DNA of 64,000 nt from Amphiura filiformis (Eukaryota; Echinodermata; Ophiuroidea; Amphilepidida; Amphiuridae), in contig NC_092642.1 of NCBI RefSeq assembly GCF_039555335.1, forward strand, positions 63,591,776 to 63,655,775, written 5' to 3'. A program made the translations under genes and the position numbers. Below the pieces are notes generated by a model that saw only the letters and a list, made by a program, of their open reading frames with translations, was not told the origin of the DNA and did no database searches. Of the stretch, positions 34,876-47,334 are shown one piece after another (position 1 is the first letter of the stretch; each line of letters opens with the position of its first letter).

Positions 34876-35705
34876 TAGAGAGCAGTAAAACATAAAAACA
34901 GACCAAATAAAAGAGGCGAATAAAAGTAAAACAAAATTGTGACTAAAAATATTTTTTTTAAAGTAGAACCACATAACAAAACAATAACATAACACATAAC
35001 AAAAAGTAGAAAAACAAACATAAAAATAGAACAAAAAGGCCTAAATCCAAAAGAAAGCAAGACCAAAGAAAAGCATACGCAAAAAAAAAAAAAAAAAAAA
35101 AGAAAGAAAGAAAGAAAACCATAAAAATGGAAAAACAAAAATAGGACAAAAAAGCCCAACCCCCAAACATGTAAGAAAACAATACCAAATAAACAAAATC
35201 AAAAGGAAACAGTACAAAATACAGACAGACATAATATTAATTGATACAGACAAAATAAAACAAACAAAAACGCATAATATACAAAAAACAATACGATCGT
35301 ACCAAATTAGTATGTAGTAGGCTACAAAACATTACAAAATAAAGAAAAGGATAACCAAACCAAAACGAGCCAAAATATAACTAGAAACGTAACAAAAAAC
35401 AAGCAAAAAGCCATAGACCTATCCCAAACAAAGAAATTATTCACCAAACAAAGAAAAGCATAAACAATACACTAATTAAAGGAAAAAACTAAATTGAAAA
35501 TATATAACCCAAAACCCACTCAGACAAAGCTCTAATAAATCCAAACGAAGAAAAACAAATTAACATTAAACAACATAACAAATTATAGCAAGAACCAAGA
35601 ACAACAACAAAGCCAAACACTAAAAAAACATTACGAAATATGAAAGAAGAATATTACAAATTACCCAATAAAGAAAACATGCAAAAGTCCAAAAGACTAT
35701 TAAAA
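34876..35705. repeat. A-rich low-complexity tract of about 0.8 kb
   Basis: The plus strand is dominated by A with C and G interruptions (AAACAAA, AACATAAC types), with little T, and includes a pure A run at about 35083-35101. Four overlapping minus-strand Phe/Leu/Cys-rich frames are artefacts. It resembles 3695-3872. Confidence 0.8.
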
Positions 35706-35999
35706 AAGCGGTACCGTAGGAAACGTAGGCCTATTAAATTTTGATGCACTATACTTTCCTTATTTCGAAAACGCAATACTGAGCTACTATTGTAATTGCC
35801 GATATAGCTAAATTAGGTGAGGGGGAAATACAACTATTATACTTCTCAACTTCAAATCAGTGAAATCACCACAGCACCATCATCAAATCATCACCTATCG
35901 ACACCGGGCTATTCTCAAAACTACAACAGGACGTGGTCACTATATTCTCGTCCATTCAATGGGGGCGATTTAATGAATACATCATTGATAGTACGATCT

Positions 36000-36165
36000 G
36001 AATACACACACATCCTGTGCGCATCGATCGTATACATCCACAATGCCATTGCGTTGCATTGCCGCAATAGCTAATTAGGGGGCGAGATGGCACGTAGGCG
36101 AAATGGCGTGTAGGCGAAGTGCATTGTGGGCGAAGTGTCCTGTATTCGGATGTATGTAATGGGGT
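36000..36165. repeat. Dispersed repeat family C, inverted copy
   Basis: Reverse complement of 27745-27885: GGCGAGATGGCACGTAGGCG, GGCGTGTAGGCGAAGTG and a TGTCCTGTATTC end. Confidence 0.75.
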
Positions 36166-38370
36166 GTAGCGTGTGTAGTAAACACTGACACGTCGTATCT
36201 TATAACTAATTTGCAAAGACTTACCTGGCTACGAGGAATGATTCAACCACACCAACTATCTGACAGTGATGCACAGATTCTCACATCGAATAAATATACA
36301 CTACTTCGCCTAGCTGAGCGATATAAAGCGGCGGACATTATTGCGAGAATGACAAGCTGTCTATATTCATGATAATGGAAAGCACCGCACACCACTAAAA
36401 TCGTCGTCATTGATTTTCCCACGCAAGTTCCATAACTTTTTTTTATGCAAAAGAAGATTTTTTTCTTTACAGTTTCGAATTATAAATTCTGTTTCATCTT
36501 AGAGAAGAATATTTTTCATAACAAAGCATGAATGGCTCAATGATGAACATTGCTCGTCTACTTGTTGAGAAAACTAGCGATATATAAAATTCCGACTGCT
36601 AACTACATTTTGGCCTTGTATATTCATGCGCAGATAGCCGTAAATATTGCCCAAAAATTCCTGTTTTATTTAAACCTGTGTGGCATTCACATTTACAAAT
36701 TCTATTCAAACATGGTTTTGAACACTAAAATTGCTAATATTGTATCAATTTGTCACATTTTGTATGTAAAGATGGCACTACATGACTGATAAACTTAGGC
36801 AGAAGTCTGATTTAGTGGTATAAGCCCTGGAATTAAAATGAGCACGTGGTGATACATAACTGGGTGGAATATTTTCTAAAACAATGCAAAAATTCTTCAA
36901 ATTATTTGCGAACCACGCAAAAGGTCAATCAAAATTGTTAGGATATAATGCAATATATTTCTTAATTCACATTTGATTCACAAGTTGACAAATATTTTTA
37001 AAGTTACGAACACGTATATTTCATTATATATCACCAAACTCGATTGAAGAGTCTATGCAAAACATCATACTTTAAAAGTATGTAGTAAATTATGCTATAC
37101 CGGGATGGTAGCCAAGCAGATTTTTAAACCACCTGGTCATATTTTGATTTAATTTTATGCTTGATTTTCTTTATAATTAACCGTTTGGACCAATCTTACA
37201 GGGTATTTTACCTATATTAAACCAAATCTAATCTAAAAAACTGGAGGAATTCTTTGAAAGTTAAGCAAGATATGACGAAAAAACGAAATCGACATAGATG
37301 GTGTATGCACTACATCGTGTACCGATCATTATTGGTGCTTGTCATTCAAAATAAGACCTTCACATCATGAAATGGCCCTAGTAACCGGCAGACTGAGGCT
37401 GGTAAGCTAGGGCACGAACAGTTCAAATACCATGAATATGATGAATAGAGTATTATACCCCGCTCCGTAAATGGGGCCAATTTCAGATTTAAATTATTAT
37501 AAAATCATATTGTATTTTGTTCTCATAAGAGACCATGAATTGTATGCTGACCTGGATTTCTATCTAGCGCCCTCTATATTTTTGTCTCGTCATATTATTA
37601 TCACTTGTACGACCCTTGATGTGATTATAAATAGCGGCGTGAAATACTCCGTTGAATTGTACTGCTGTTTTAATAGCTAGCTGCCCTGATGCAGCCATCA
37701 ACAGCTGCATGAATACCTCACAGAATGTTCTGTCAGAATATTGTGACGTCATTCTTTTGCTTGCATGATGATGTCATGCCAGTCAGACACTAGCTAACAT
37801 GGTGCTAATTTTGAATTATCAAAGGACTTATGTCGCATATGTAAAAATAACCGTATAAATTTAGATTTGCCAGGGTCGTATTTGTACAGGTATACTGTAG
37901 GTTTCTATCATCATAATAAATTAATATTTGATGGAATCAGAAATGTTGGGTGTGGTGTTTTTTTCTTATGGTGTTTATTCAGTATATTGACAACCCGTAT
38001 ATTTCATTATTATGTTTTGATGAATAAAAGTGTGTGAAAATATGGGATTCAACACATAATAATGATAAAATTGGATGCTTTACGCCCAATATTTATTGAT
38101 CTCGCCAATATTTTAAGACTCATAGCTCGACCAATAAATATGGACTCATCGATCCAATTTGATATCAAAATAGTGTACTTTATTTAGTACAGGTCAGTCA
38201 AGTCTCAGGTCAAAAAAGGCAATAAGACAAAGATTTTGGAACCAGGATGATTTTGAAACTTTATATAAATGACTCACATTTTGGTCATTTGAGATTTTGG
38301 TACCAAAGTAATCACCAGCACGTACCCACAGATTGTTACAGATACCCACAATCATAGAGCTTCCAATCAA
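36166..38370. other. No gene recognised; small palindromes
   Basis: AT-rich. Near 37055-37090 there is one TGCAAAACATCATACTTT hairpin related to the 16-18 kb satellite. At about 38069-38161 AAATTGGAT and ATCCAATTT bracket a second inner pair (AATATTTATTG with CAATAAATATG). Plus-strand frames of 79 and 69 codons lack recognisable domains. Confidence 0.5.
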
Positions 38371-38374
38371 ACTT

Positions 38375-41300
38375 CATTCGCAGATATAGCATTCTAATTC
38401 TACTTAGCCACATCTCATTGCAGATATAGCACATTTCTACTTAGCCACATCTCATTGCAGATATAGCACAATTCTACTTAGCCACATCTCATTCGCAGAT
38501 ATAGCACAATTCTACTTAGCCACATCTCATTGCAGATATAGCACAATTCTACTTAGCCACATCTCATTGCAGATATAGCACAATTCTACTTAGCCACATC
38601 TCATTGCAGATAGAGCACAATTCTACTTAGCCACATCTCATTGCAGATATAGCACAATTCTACTTAGCCACATCTCATTGCAGATATAGCACAATTCTAC
38701 TTAGCCACATCTCATTGCAGATATAGCACAATTCTACTTAGCCACATCTCATTGCAGATAGAGCACAATTCTACTTAGCCACATCTCATTGCAGATATAG
38801 CACAATTCTACTTAGCCACATCTCATTGCAGATATAGCACATTTCTACTTAGCCACATCTCATTGCAGATATAGCACAATTCTACTTAGCCACATCTCAT
38901 TGCAGATATAGCACATTTCTACTTAGCCACATCTCATTGCAGATATAGCACAATTCTACTTAGCCACATCTCATTGCAGATATAGCACAATTCTACTTAG
39001 CCACATCTCATTGCAGATATAGCACATTTCTACTTAGCCACATCTCATTGCAGATAGAGCACAATTCTACTTAGCCACATCTCATTGCAGATATAGCACA
39101 ATTCTACTTAGCCACATCTCATTGCAGATATAGCACATTTCTACTTAGCCACACCTCATTGCAGATATAGCACAATTCTACTTAGCCACATCTCATTCGC
39201 AGATATAGCACAATTCTACTTAGCCACATCTCATTGCAGATATAGCACAATTCTACTTAGCCACATCTCATTGCAGATATAGCACAATTCTACTTAGCCA
39301 CATCTCATTGCAGATAGAGCACAATTCTACTTAGCCACATCTCATTGCAGATATAGCACAATTCTACTTAGCCACATCTCATTGCAGATAGAGCACAATT
39401 CTACTTAGCCACATCTCATTGCAGATATAGCACAATTCTACTTAGCCACATCTCATTGCAGATATAGCACAATTCTACTTAGCCACATCTCATTCGCAGA
39501 TATAGCACAATTCTACTTAGCCACATCTCATTGCAGATATAGCACAATTCTACTTAGCCACATCTCATTGCAGATATAGCACAATTCTACTTAGCCACAT
39601 CTCATTGCAGATATAGCACAATTCTACTTAGCCACATCTCATTGCAGATATAGCACAATTCTACTTAGCCACATCTCATTGCAGATATAGCACAATTCTA
39701 CTTAGCCACATCTCATTGCAGATATAGCACAATTCTACTTAGTCACATCTCATTGCAGATATAGCACAATTCTACTTAGCCACATCTCATTGCAGATATA
39801 GCACAATTCTACTTAGCCACATCTCATTGCAGATATAGCACAATTCTACTTAGCCACATCTCATTGCAGATAGAGCACAATTCTACTTAGTCACATCTCA
39901 TTGCAGATATAGCACAATTCTACTTAGCCACATCTCATTGCAGATATAGCACAATTCTACTTAGCCACATCTCATTGCAGATATAGCACAATTCTACTTA
40001 GCCACATCTCATTGCAGATAGAGCACAATTCTACTTAGCCACATCTCATTGCAGATAGAGCACATTTCTACTTAGTCACATCTCATTGCAGATATAGCAC
40101 AATTCTACTTAGCCACATCTCATTGCAGATATAGCACAATTCTACTTAGCCACATCTCATTGCAGATATAGCACAATTCTACTTAGCCACATCTCATTGC
40201 AGATATAGCACAATTCTACTTAGCCACATCTCATTGCAGATATAGCACAATTCTACTTAGCCACATCTCATTGCAGATAGAGCACAATTCTACTTAGTCA
40301 CATCTCATTGCAGATATAGCACAATTCTACTTAGCCACATCTCATTGCAGATATTCTACTTAGCCACATCTCATTGCAGATATAGCACAATTCTACTTAG
40401 CCACATCTCATTGCAGATATAGCACATTTCTACTTAGTCACATCTCATTGCAGATATAGCACAATTCTACTTAGCCACATCTCATTGCAGATATAGCACA
40501 ATTCTACTTAGCCACATCTCATTGCAGATATAGCACAATTCTACTTAGCCACATCTCATTGCAGATATAGCACAATTCTACTTAGCCACATCTCATTGCA
40601 GATATAGCACAATTCTACTTAGCCACATCTCATTGCAGATAGAGCACAATTCTACTTAGCCACATCTCATTGCAGATATAGCACAATTCTACTTAGCCAC
40701 ATCTCATTGCAGATAGAGCACAATTCTACTTAGCCACATCTCATTGCAGATATAGCACAATTCTACTTAGCCACATCTCATTGCAGATAGAGCACAATTC
40801 TACTTAGCCACATCTCATTGCAGATATAGCACATTTCTACTTAGCCACATCTCATTGCAGATATAGCACAATTCTACTTAGCCACATCTCATTGCAGATA
40901 TAGCACAATTCTACTTAGTCACATCTCATTGCAGATAGAGCACAATTCTACTTAGCCACATCTCATTGCAGATAGAGCACAATTCTACTTAGTCACATCT
41001 CATTGCAGATATAGCACAATTCTACTTAGCCACATCTCATTGCAGATATAGCACAATTCTACTTAGCCACATCTCATTGCAGATATAGCACAATTCTACT
41101 TAGCCACATCTCATTGCAGATATAGCACAATTCTACTTAGCCACATCTCATTGCAGATATAGCACAATTCTACTTAGCCACATCTCATTGCAGATATAGC
41201 ACAATTCTACTTAGCCACATCTCATTGCAGATATAGCACAATTCTACTTAGCCACATCTCATTGCAGATATTGCACAATTCTACTTAGCCACATCTCATT

Positions 41301-41668
41301 GCAGATATAGCACAATTCTACTTAGCCACATCTCATTGCAGATATAGCACAATTCTACTTAGCCACATCTCATTGCAGATATAGCACAATTCTACTTAGC
41401 CACATCTCATTGCAGATATAGCACAATTCTACTTAGCCACATCTCATTGCAGATATAGCACAATTCTACTTAGCCACATCTCATTGCAGATATTGCACAA
41501 TTCTACTTAGCCACATCTCATTGCAGATATAGCACAATTCTACTTAGCCACATCTCATTGCAGATATAGCACAATTCTACTTAGCCACATCTCATTGCAG
41601 ATATAGCACAATTCTACTTAGCCACATCTCATTGCAGATATAGCACAATTCTACTTAGCCACATCTCA
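38375..41668. repeat. 37-bp satellite array, about 89 units
   Basis: The unit GCAGATATAGCACAATTC followed by TACTTAGCCACATCTCATT (37 bp) repeats head to tail for 3.29 kb with very few variants. Recurrent variants are GATAGAG for GATATAG, CACATTTC for CACAATTC, AGTCAC for AGCCAC, GATATTG for GATATAG, and a 1-bp longer CATTCGCAG. One unit near 40352 lacks about 8 bp. Every frame has stops and 37 is not a multiple of 3, so it is not coding. The low divergence implies recent expansion or ongoing homogenisation. Edges are abrupt, with one degenerate unit at each side. Confidence 0.98.
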
Positions 41669-42036
41669 ATATAGCAAATTACAGTTAGCCAGAAAGCCTC
41701 AACCTTCAACTCTGAGTTGAGGATTTCTGTTCCTGCAACTGCGACTTAACAAGTGACTTAACAACTTGCGTGGTTTAAGATATAGGGAGCGTTATAATAC
41801 ACCAAAGTACCGCACACCACCACCGCCAACAGCAGCAACAACAATGCAACCGCCGCCGCCACCATCGTCAAGAACACCGGAGCTACCATCAACACCACTG
41901 CCACCACAACTAACAACACCTCCACCAACAATAGCACCACCGACACAACCAACAACGCCGCTGTCACCACCATCAACAACAATGTCACCACCACCACCAC
42001 CTCAAGCAGGACCACCAAATCATTCAATAATTGTTA
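41669..42036. repeat. CAC/CAA trinucleotide-rich tract
   Basis: From about 41810 to 42020 the plus strand is built from CCA, ACC, CAA and GCC triplets with imperfect periodicity. It yields long open frames on both strands (Pro/Thr-rich plus, Val/Leu-rich minus). No initiation context, splice sites or homology support a gene. Confidence 0.7.
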
Positions 42037-42839
42037 TAAACTACTCACATAAAGAAAGTCCGCACTTATGTAACCCGTCCTACGCCAAAACCTGATCGTG
42101 TTATGACAATTTGGTTGATAAGGTTGTGTGCAGAATCTTGTTAGGTGCAATTTGATACCAAATTTGCTACCAAACACTCTAAATTTGACAAAGAATGATA
42201 CCGATATATGAAGTTTGGTGCAAGTTGAAAATCAAAACGATGCAAGCGGTCGAAATTGCTTATGCGCCTGTCACACTACACCGAATAGGTCTTCCGTACA
42301 AGAAACGGATGGTATTTTAGTAAATCCGTTGTTGTTCGTCAATGATCGTTTTATGTTCTTTTTATGTCCTGCTATCATCCGCCAAATGCGTTTCGTGTTA
42401 GGTGATGTTCGTTAAGTCCGTCGGCAAGTTTGTGCATGCACAAAACTTGAAACGGAGTGTACCGAATACACATGTTCGGTATTTATCCGATGTGTGTTCG
42501 TGCTGCATATTGCCGGAGTTTGTTCGCTCTCCTTTCGTTCATGTTCGTTCTTTGTTCGTTGCACTCGGCCCGTGTTCGTTGCAAATACGTTCCTGTGAGG
42601 TCTTCACCCCCCAAGTATTCTTCCGAACTGGTGATTTCGCCACCGGATAGCATATTTTTGTATTCGGTGATGTACGTTGACCTAGACCGTCTTAGTGTCA
42701 CACTACACCGGATCGGTCTTCCGTACAAGAAACGGATAGTATTTTAGCAAATCCGTTAGGTTCGTCAATGTTCGTTTTATGTTCTTCGTATGTCCTGTTA
42801 TTATCCGCCAAATGCGTTTCGTGTTAGGTGATGTTTGTT

Positions 42840-42900
42840 GAGTCCGTTGTCAATCCGTTTCAAGTTTTGTGCATGCACAAAACTTGAAACGGAGTGTTTC
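42840..42900. repeat. Perfect palindrome in the direct repeat
   Basis: CCGTTTCAAGTTTTGTGCATG pairs with CATGCACAAAACTTGAAACGG around 42857-42893. The first copy (42425-42455) has lost most of the left arm. Confidence 0.8.
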
Positions 42901-43059
42901 GAATACACATGTTCGGAAGTTGTCCGATGTGTGTTCGTACTGTCCTCTTTATATACCATGGGTTTGTTCGTTATTCTTTCGTTTATATACCGCACGTGTT
43001 TGGGAGGTTTCGCAGGCGCTTGTGCCGGATGTAGGCCTATGGCGAACATGTGCATCGAT

Positions 43060-43385
43060 CATGGGTGGGGGGGGACTTTCTGAAGGGTGTGGGACGCTAT
43101 ATCAAATTCCCCCAGTACTTTAGTGACTGACAAGTAGAAAAAAGGGTGAAATGAGAGAAAAAAAGAAAAGAAAGTGAGACAATTGAAGAGAGAAGAGAAG
43201 AGAAAAAGTTAAATTGCACGTAATTTAGTAGGCGCATGCATGTAAGTTGTATTGAGGGAGGGCACTTTCTGAAGGGTAGAGGACGCGATATCAGTTTTTA
43301 CCAGTTTTAGTGATTAACAAGATAGAAAAAAAAAAGACAAAACATGGAAAAGGTTAAATTGTACGTTATTGAGTAGGCCCTGGAT
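43060..43385. repeat. Diverged direct duplication, about 200-bp period
   Basis: ACTTTCTGAAGGGT, GGACGC(T/G)ATATCA, TTTTAGTGA, an A/G-rich run and AAATTG(C/T)ACGT occur in the same order at about 43074-43220 and 43263-43365. Confidence 0.7.
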
Positions 43386-44288
43386 AGTAGTAAGCCTAAG
43401 TATAGGCCTGTGATTATTATAGGAAATGCTTAAATGTGGTTCCTTGGCCCAAAAGCCTGTGAAAATTACTGCCGGCCAGTCCATATGCAGGGCCCGTTAC
43501 ATTTTGTCACCAAAGTCAGTATTTAAGACGGACTTAGGTCTATTCCTGACTTTAACATATCAATCCATGCATGCTTTACCTGAAATTACGAGTCTGAAGT
43601 CTTATATCTAAGTGTCAGTGGACCAGTGTAACATTTTAAATTTTGCAAATTCAATTCGGGCCTTCTTTGTTTATTGTTTAAGGCAATAATAGTGTAAAAA
43701 TGATGCACCAAAAAACAATTTTCCAAATTTTCCATTTTTAAAACTAAATTTTTACACAATAGGCCTAATAATGTAATGTCAATTGGACCTTCATTTTGAA
43801 AAATGGACAAGTCTGTCTTTTTGCTTCTGCATTGGACATACACATGTTATGTTTAAAACAATTGTTTATATTATACAATAATGGTGAAAACCTTTCAATT
43901 GCTTCAATTAGGCTTTCGTTTCACCAATTTGCGGCTTTTTCAAACTAAAATAGTATCCAATAATAGTGCTAAAATTGATCCACAAATGGCTTCAATTGGG
44001 CCTTCATTGTCCAAAGGTTTCTCACCTCTAATGCCCCCCCGGACGCTGGTTTTGCCCTGATATGTAAGATTTGTAGCCCCTTTTGTACTTTTTAGCCCAT
44101 TTTTGACCATTTTCGTCAAAGTTTTTCCCCTTAAAAGTTGTCTTTCCTCACTTTGTCCACCCTCTGAAAACGTGCTTGCTACGCCACTGCCTCTGAGGAG
44201 CCTCAAACCCTCTCAAACACCCTCTCTTCCCCCACTTTTCTGATAGGGTCGACGTCCCTGCTGGTGCCACGTACATGGGACGAATTCG

Positions 44289-44592
44289 CCGGTCATTTAT
44301 CGGACGTTGAACGATCGGATATAAGACGCCTGCAGGATTATTAGCGGCCACAACGCACAGATAGACGAATGGGAATCGGAGCCCAACTCCGGTCATTTGT
44401 CGGACGTTGAACGATCGGATATAAGACGCCTGCAGGATTATTAGCGGACACAACGCATAGAGAGACGAACGAGAATCGGACCCGCTAAATCCGGTCATTT
44501 GTCGGACGTTGAACGATCGGATATAAGACGCCTGCAGGATTATTAGCGGCCACAACGCATAGAAAGACGAACGAGAATCGAACCCCAAATCC
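44289..44592. repeat. Three-copy tandem repeat, about 101-bp unit
   Basis: Units start CCGGTCATTTGTCGGACGTT at 44289, 44389 and 44491 and share AACGATCGGATATAAGACGC and CTGCAGGATTATTAGCGG. The periodic 146-codon minus-strand frame comes from this repeat. Confidence 0.9.
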
Positions 44593-44796
44593 CACCGAAT
44601 CTCCTGCCGGACTGGTGATTTTCCACCGGATAAAATATTTTTGTATACGGTGATGTTCGTTAACCCAGTCCGTCGTAGTGTGACAGACCTATTAGCGTGG
44701 CAATGTGATCAAGCTTGCTTGCCCACGATGGCCCCTTTTGACTCTCCCAAGTGCGCAATTTATTCAATTGTTAATTAAAAGCGCATGGATTGTTAC

Positions 44797-45173
44797 CAGA
44801 GGATGATTTAAGGAAGCCCCATCATGCACTGTAAAAGTGTTATCACTAGAGTTTCAACTGCCACTTTACTTTTCAAATCCCATTGAACTCTGTGCAAAAG
44901 ATGTTGTTTTAGAATTGCCCGTGTGTCATTATTACTTGGTCGATTTCAGATCTAAAGTGATGTATGTATGAAGGATAATTCACACCTTCCGTAGATAACA
45001 TAAAATGTGAAATCGACCAACTTTTTGAAGGTGTTTTTATTGTAAATATATCTGTCCAAAATCAAATTTAACCATGCAAGTGTGTATGCAGTGGGCGGGC
45101 AGTGGTGTCATGTTCACTCACACAGCTGTGCTAACCGCAAGACTTGCTGGGAAGTGCTTAAATCATCCTCTGG
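44797..45173. mobile_element. hAT-like miniature element, about 377 bp
   Basis: Starts CAGAGGATGATTTAAG and ends with its inverted copy (CTTAAATCATCCTCTG). Flanked by exact ATTGTTAC on both sides (44789-44796 and 45174-45181), with one extra G before the right copy. An 8-bp duplication plus CAG-type ends fits hAT. No transposase frame. Confidence 0.8.
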
Positions 45174-45489
45174 ATTGTTACAATGCTTTACTAAGGAATA
45201 CCAGGTCATGTTGCGATCGATATGACCTAGCGGTTGTTTCGGGCTGTCAATGGTCGCGCTCTGCCACCCATTCACCTCTACAGGTCCGCATGGTCCGTTT
45301 TTTATTTGCAACTTTTACAAATGCACCAAATTTCATATATTGGTATCAATCCCTGTGAATTTCGTGTTCGGTAGCAAATTTGGTATTAAATTGGAGCAAA
45401 CAAGATTCTGCACACAACTTTATCAATCAAATTGTCATAAGATCAGGTTTTGGTGCATAAGTGCGGACTTTCTTAATGTGAGTAGTTTA

Positions 45490-47113
45490 CATTACGGGTA
45501 TGGGGCATTTGGTCTGATAATGAGGTTTCATATTTTAGCAAACCATTAATGACAACAGAATAAGAAACAAAAGACAAGAGGCATTGTTTTCTTACAAAGT
45601 ACTGTATTCAAAATTTGACAGCCCAGAACGAGGATGTCTATATTATTCTCATTTACATAATTCTTGGCACCACGTACTTATTTACAAAAGCATCATAATT
45701 ATTAAGATTTCAAATAGACTGAGAAAAACCTTTGCTTTTCTGAAGCATACTATGTAATATTTTTGAATTCGTAATAATGACTTCTACTGTAGCAGAATAT
45801 TAAAATAAACAAATAAAAAAAGGAGAACTTAAAAAGGACTACAAGAAATTTGGTATACTCTATTTCCACTGTGAGTAATATTCTTGAATATGATTATAAT
45901 AATATTGTCAGAAAGGCAAAATTTCCATCTTATTTTCGCTACACTATAATATTGTCCACAATCTTGAAGGCACAATAGATCTAACACAATCAATTTGTCA
46001 CAGTCTTGCGTGATCCATGATGGTATCTGGTTACGTTGTACATTCTTAACACGATAACAGTTCATCGCTATTTGATCGCTGACCAATGAGGTGACACTCT
46101 ATAAAGTACGACTCAATTCATTAGCCAGAAACCAGTCGCTCAAACGCTAGCGACTGAATTTCAAACCATATCGTATTTTTTGCATGAACGCGTAGACTGT
46201 GATAAATTCACAGTGAAATAATTGATTCAGACTCACAGTCCACAATCGGAACAAAAATAAAAAATAAAGGAAAACTCTCCGTTGAACATTGACACTATAT
46301 TCCTCTGACCTAAATTGTGATTTTCCCCGAACACTCCATAATATATAATGTATATAACGAGTTACTTAGCATAAAATTCAAATATTTTCAGTGTGAAATC
46401 TCTCTATACATATATATGAATCGTTAAGAACAGTAAATTGCATGGTATAACGTGTACACTGAATTATTATAAAAAACAGAAACGAGCTGTTTTTGATAAA
46501 AAGGAATGAACGTGAAACATCAATATATTTTAGGCAACAATTTCTAATAAAAAAATATAAAGCGGACTTGAAGTGTAATATTACAGACTCATTTATAATA
46601 CTAACACGCTGAGCAGGTTAACTTTGTTAAACATGAGTTAAAGCATGCATAATAGGTGAAAGGGGGATATTACTAGTCTACTGAAATTAAGATATTCTGG
46701 ATTTAAACATGAACGATATTGAGCAGGAAAGACAGCATTATTATTACATTCCCTTTTTCACTTTTAAGAATTTTCTACAATGATGCGATGATGATGAAAA
46801 AAGTAAATTAATTAATTAAAAAACATCTTTTTAAGGTTTATACGGTTTGCTTGAACTGTTCACATGGTAAATGTATAACATTATCTCAAGACACACCTCG
46901 GAAAATGACTTGACATTGGCTTCAGTGTCGTTGCAGTTGATATTTGGTTAACTTGATGGATTTTGTACCTTAAAGCAATAAGATTTTGTTTGAAAAAACA
47001 ATTGAGGGCGTCTTGCATAAAAAGATTTTTGTTTCAAAATTTTAATATTTAGAGTGATTTAAAGAAAATAGCCGGTATGCACATTTTTACCAGTTCTAAA
47101 CATAGGGATGATC
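45490..47113. other. No gene recognised
   Basis: AT-rich; an 8-bp inverted pair CAGTCGCT/AGCGACTG lies near 46134-46157. Nothing else supported. Confidence 0.5.
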
Positions 47114-47115
47114 TA

Positions 47116-47334
47116 CCGTAAAACCCCGTCTACAAGCATATATAGTGTTTTTTATGAAAGCTAAATTAATTCGAACCAAGCGTAAATATACCAATACAAT
47201 AGATTGGTCTTAAAATAATACTTGTTTGTATATGCTTGGATCCGTAATTTATTTGCTCAAACTCCATAATGGCGCCTGGATTAATGTAGCTTTCATCAGA
47301 AGCACTCTATATGCTTGTAGACGGGGTTTTACGG
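47116..47334. mobile_element. TA-flanked miniature TIR element, 219 bp
   Basis: CCGTAAAACCCCGTCTACAA at the left is inverted at the right; arms extend about 55 bp through GCATATATAGTG and TGAAAGCTA. TA lies on both sides (47114-47115, 47335-47336). Confidence 0.9.

Larger units (their letters stand above)
42268..44686. mobile_element. Region bounded by CTGTCACACTAC inverted ends
   Basis: CTGTCACACTAC at 42268 is inverted as GTAGTGTGACAG ending at 44686, and TGTCACACTACACCGGAT recurs internally at 42696. A block beginning GGTCTTCCGTACAAGAAACG is duplicated directly (42282-42530 and 42711-42968). ACTGGTGATTT..CCACCGGATA occurs at both 42628 and 44609, just before the internal and final ends. 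This looks like two related elements in tandem, the second longer. Confidence 0.6.
42037..45489. mobile_element. Composite structure with inverted arms of about 195 bp
   Basis: 42037-42232 (AAACTACTCACAT, AAGAAAGTCCGCACTTATG, GTGTGCAGAATCTTGTT, ACCAAATTTGCTACC) returns inverted at about 45298-45489. Left-arm copies carry small indels. The 3-kb centre holds several further repeats and a hAT-like miniature element. No transposase frame. Either a large foldback element or two inverted copies of one repeat flanking others. Confidence 0.7.

Noticed and set aside
34789..35253. Overlapping Phe/Cys/Leu-rich minus-strand frames resembling membrane segments
   Set aside because: Translation of the A-rich tract; no gene structure.
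38375..41668. CRISPR array (regular 37-bp repeat)
   Set aside because: Repeats are directly contiguous with no unique spacers, and the window is clearly animal DNA. It is a tandem satellite.
41758..42095. Pro/Thr-rich frame (plus) and Val/Leu-rich frame (minus)
   Set aside because: Both come from a CCA/CAA triplet tract; open frames on both strands of one tract indicate composition rather than coding.
44148..44588. 146-codon periodic minus-strand frame
   Set aside because: Follows the 101-bp tandem repeat; periodic peptide without recognisable family.
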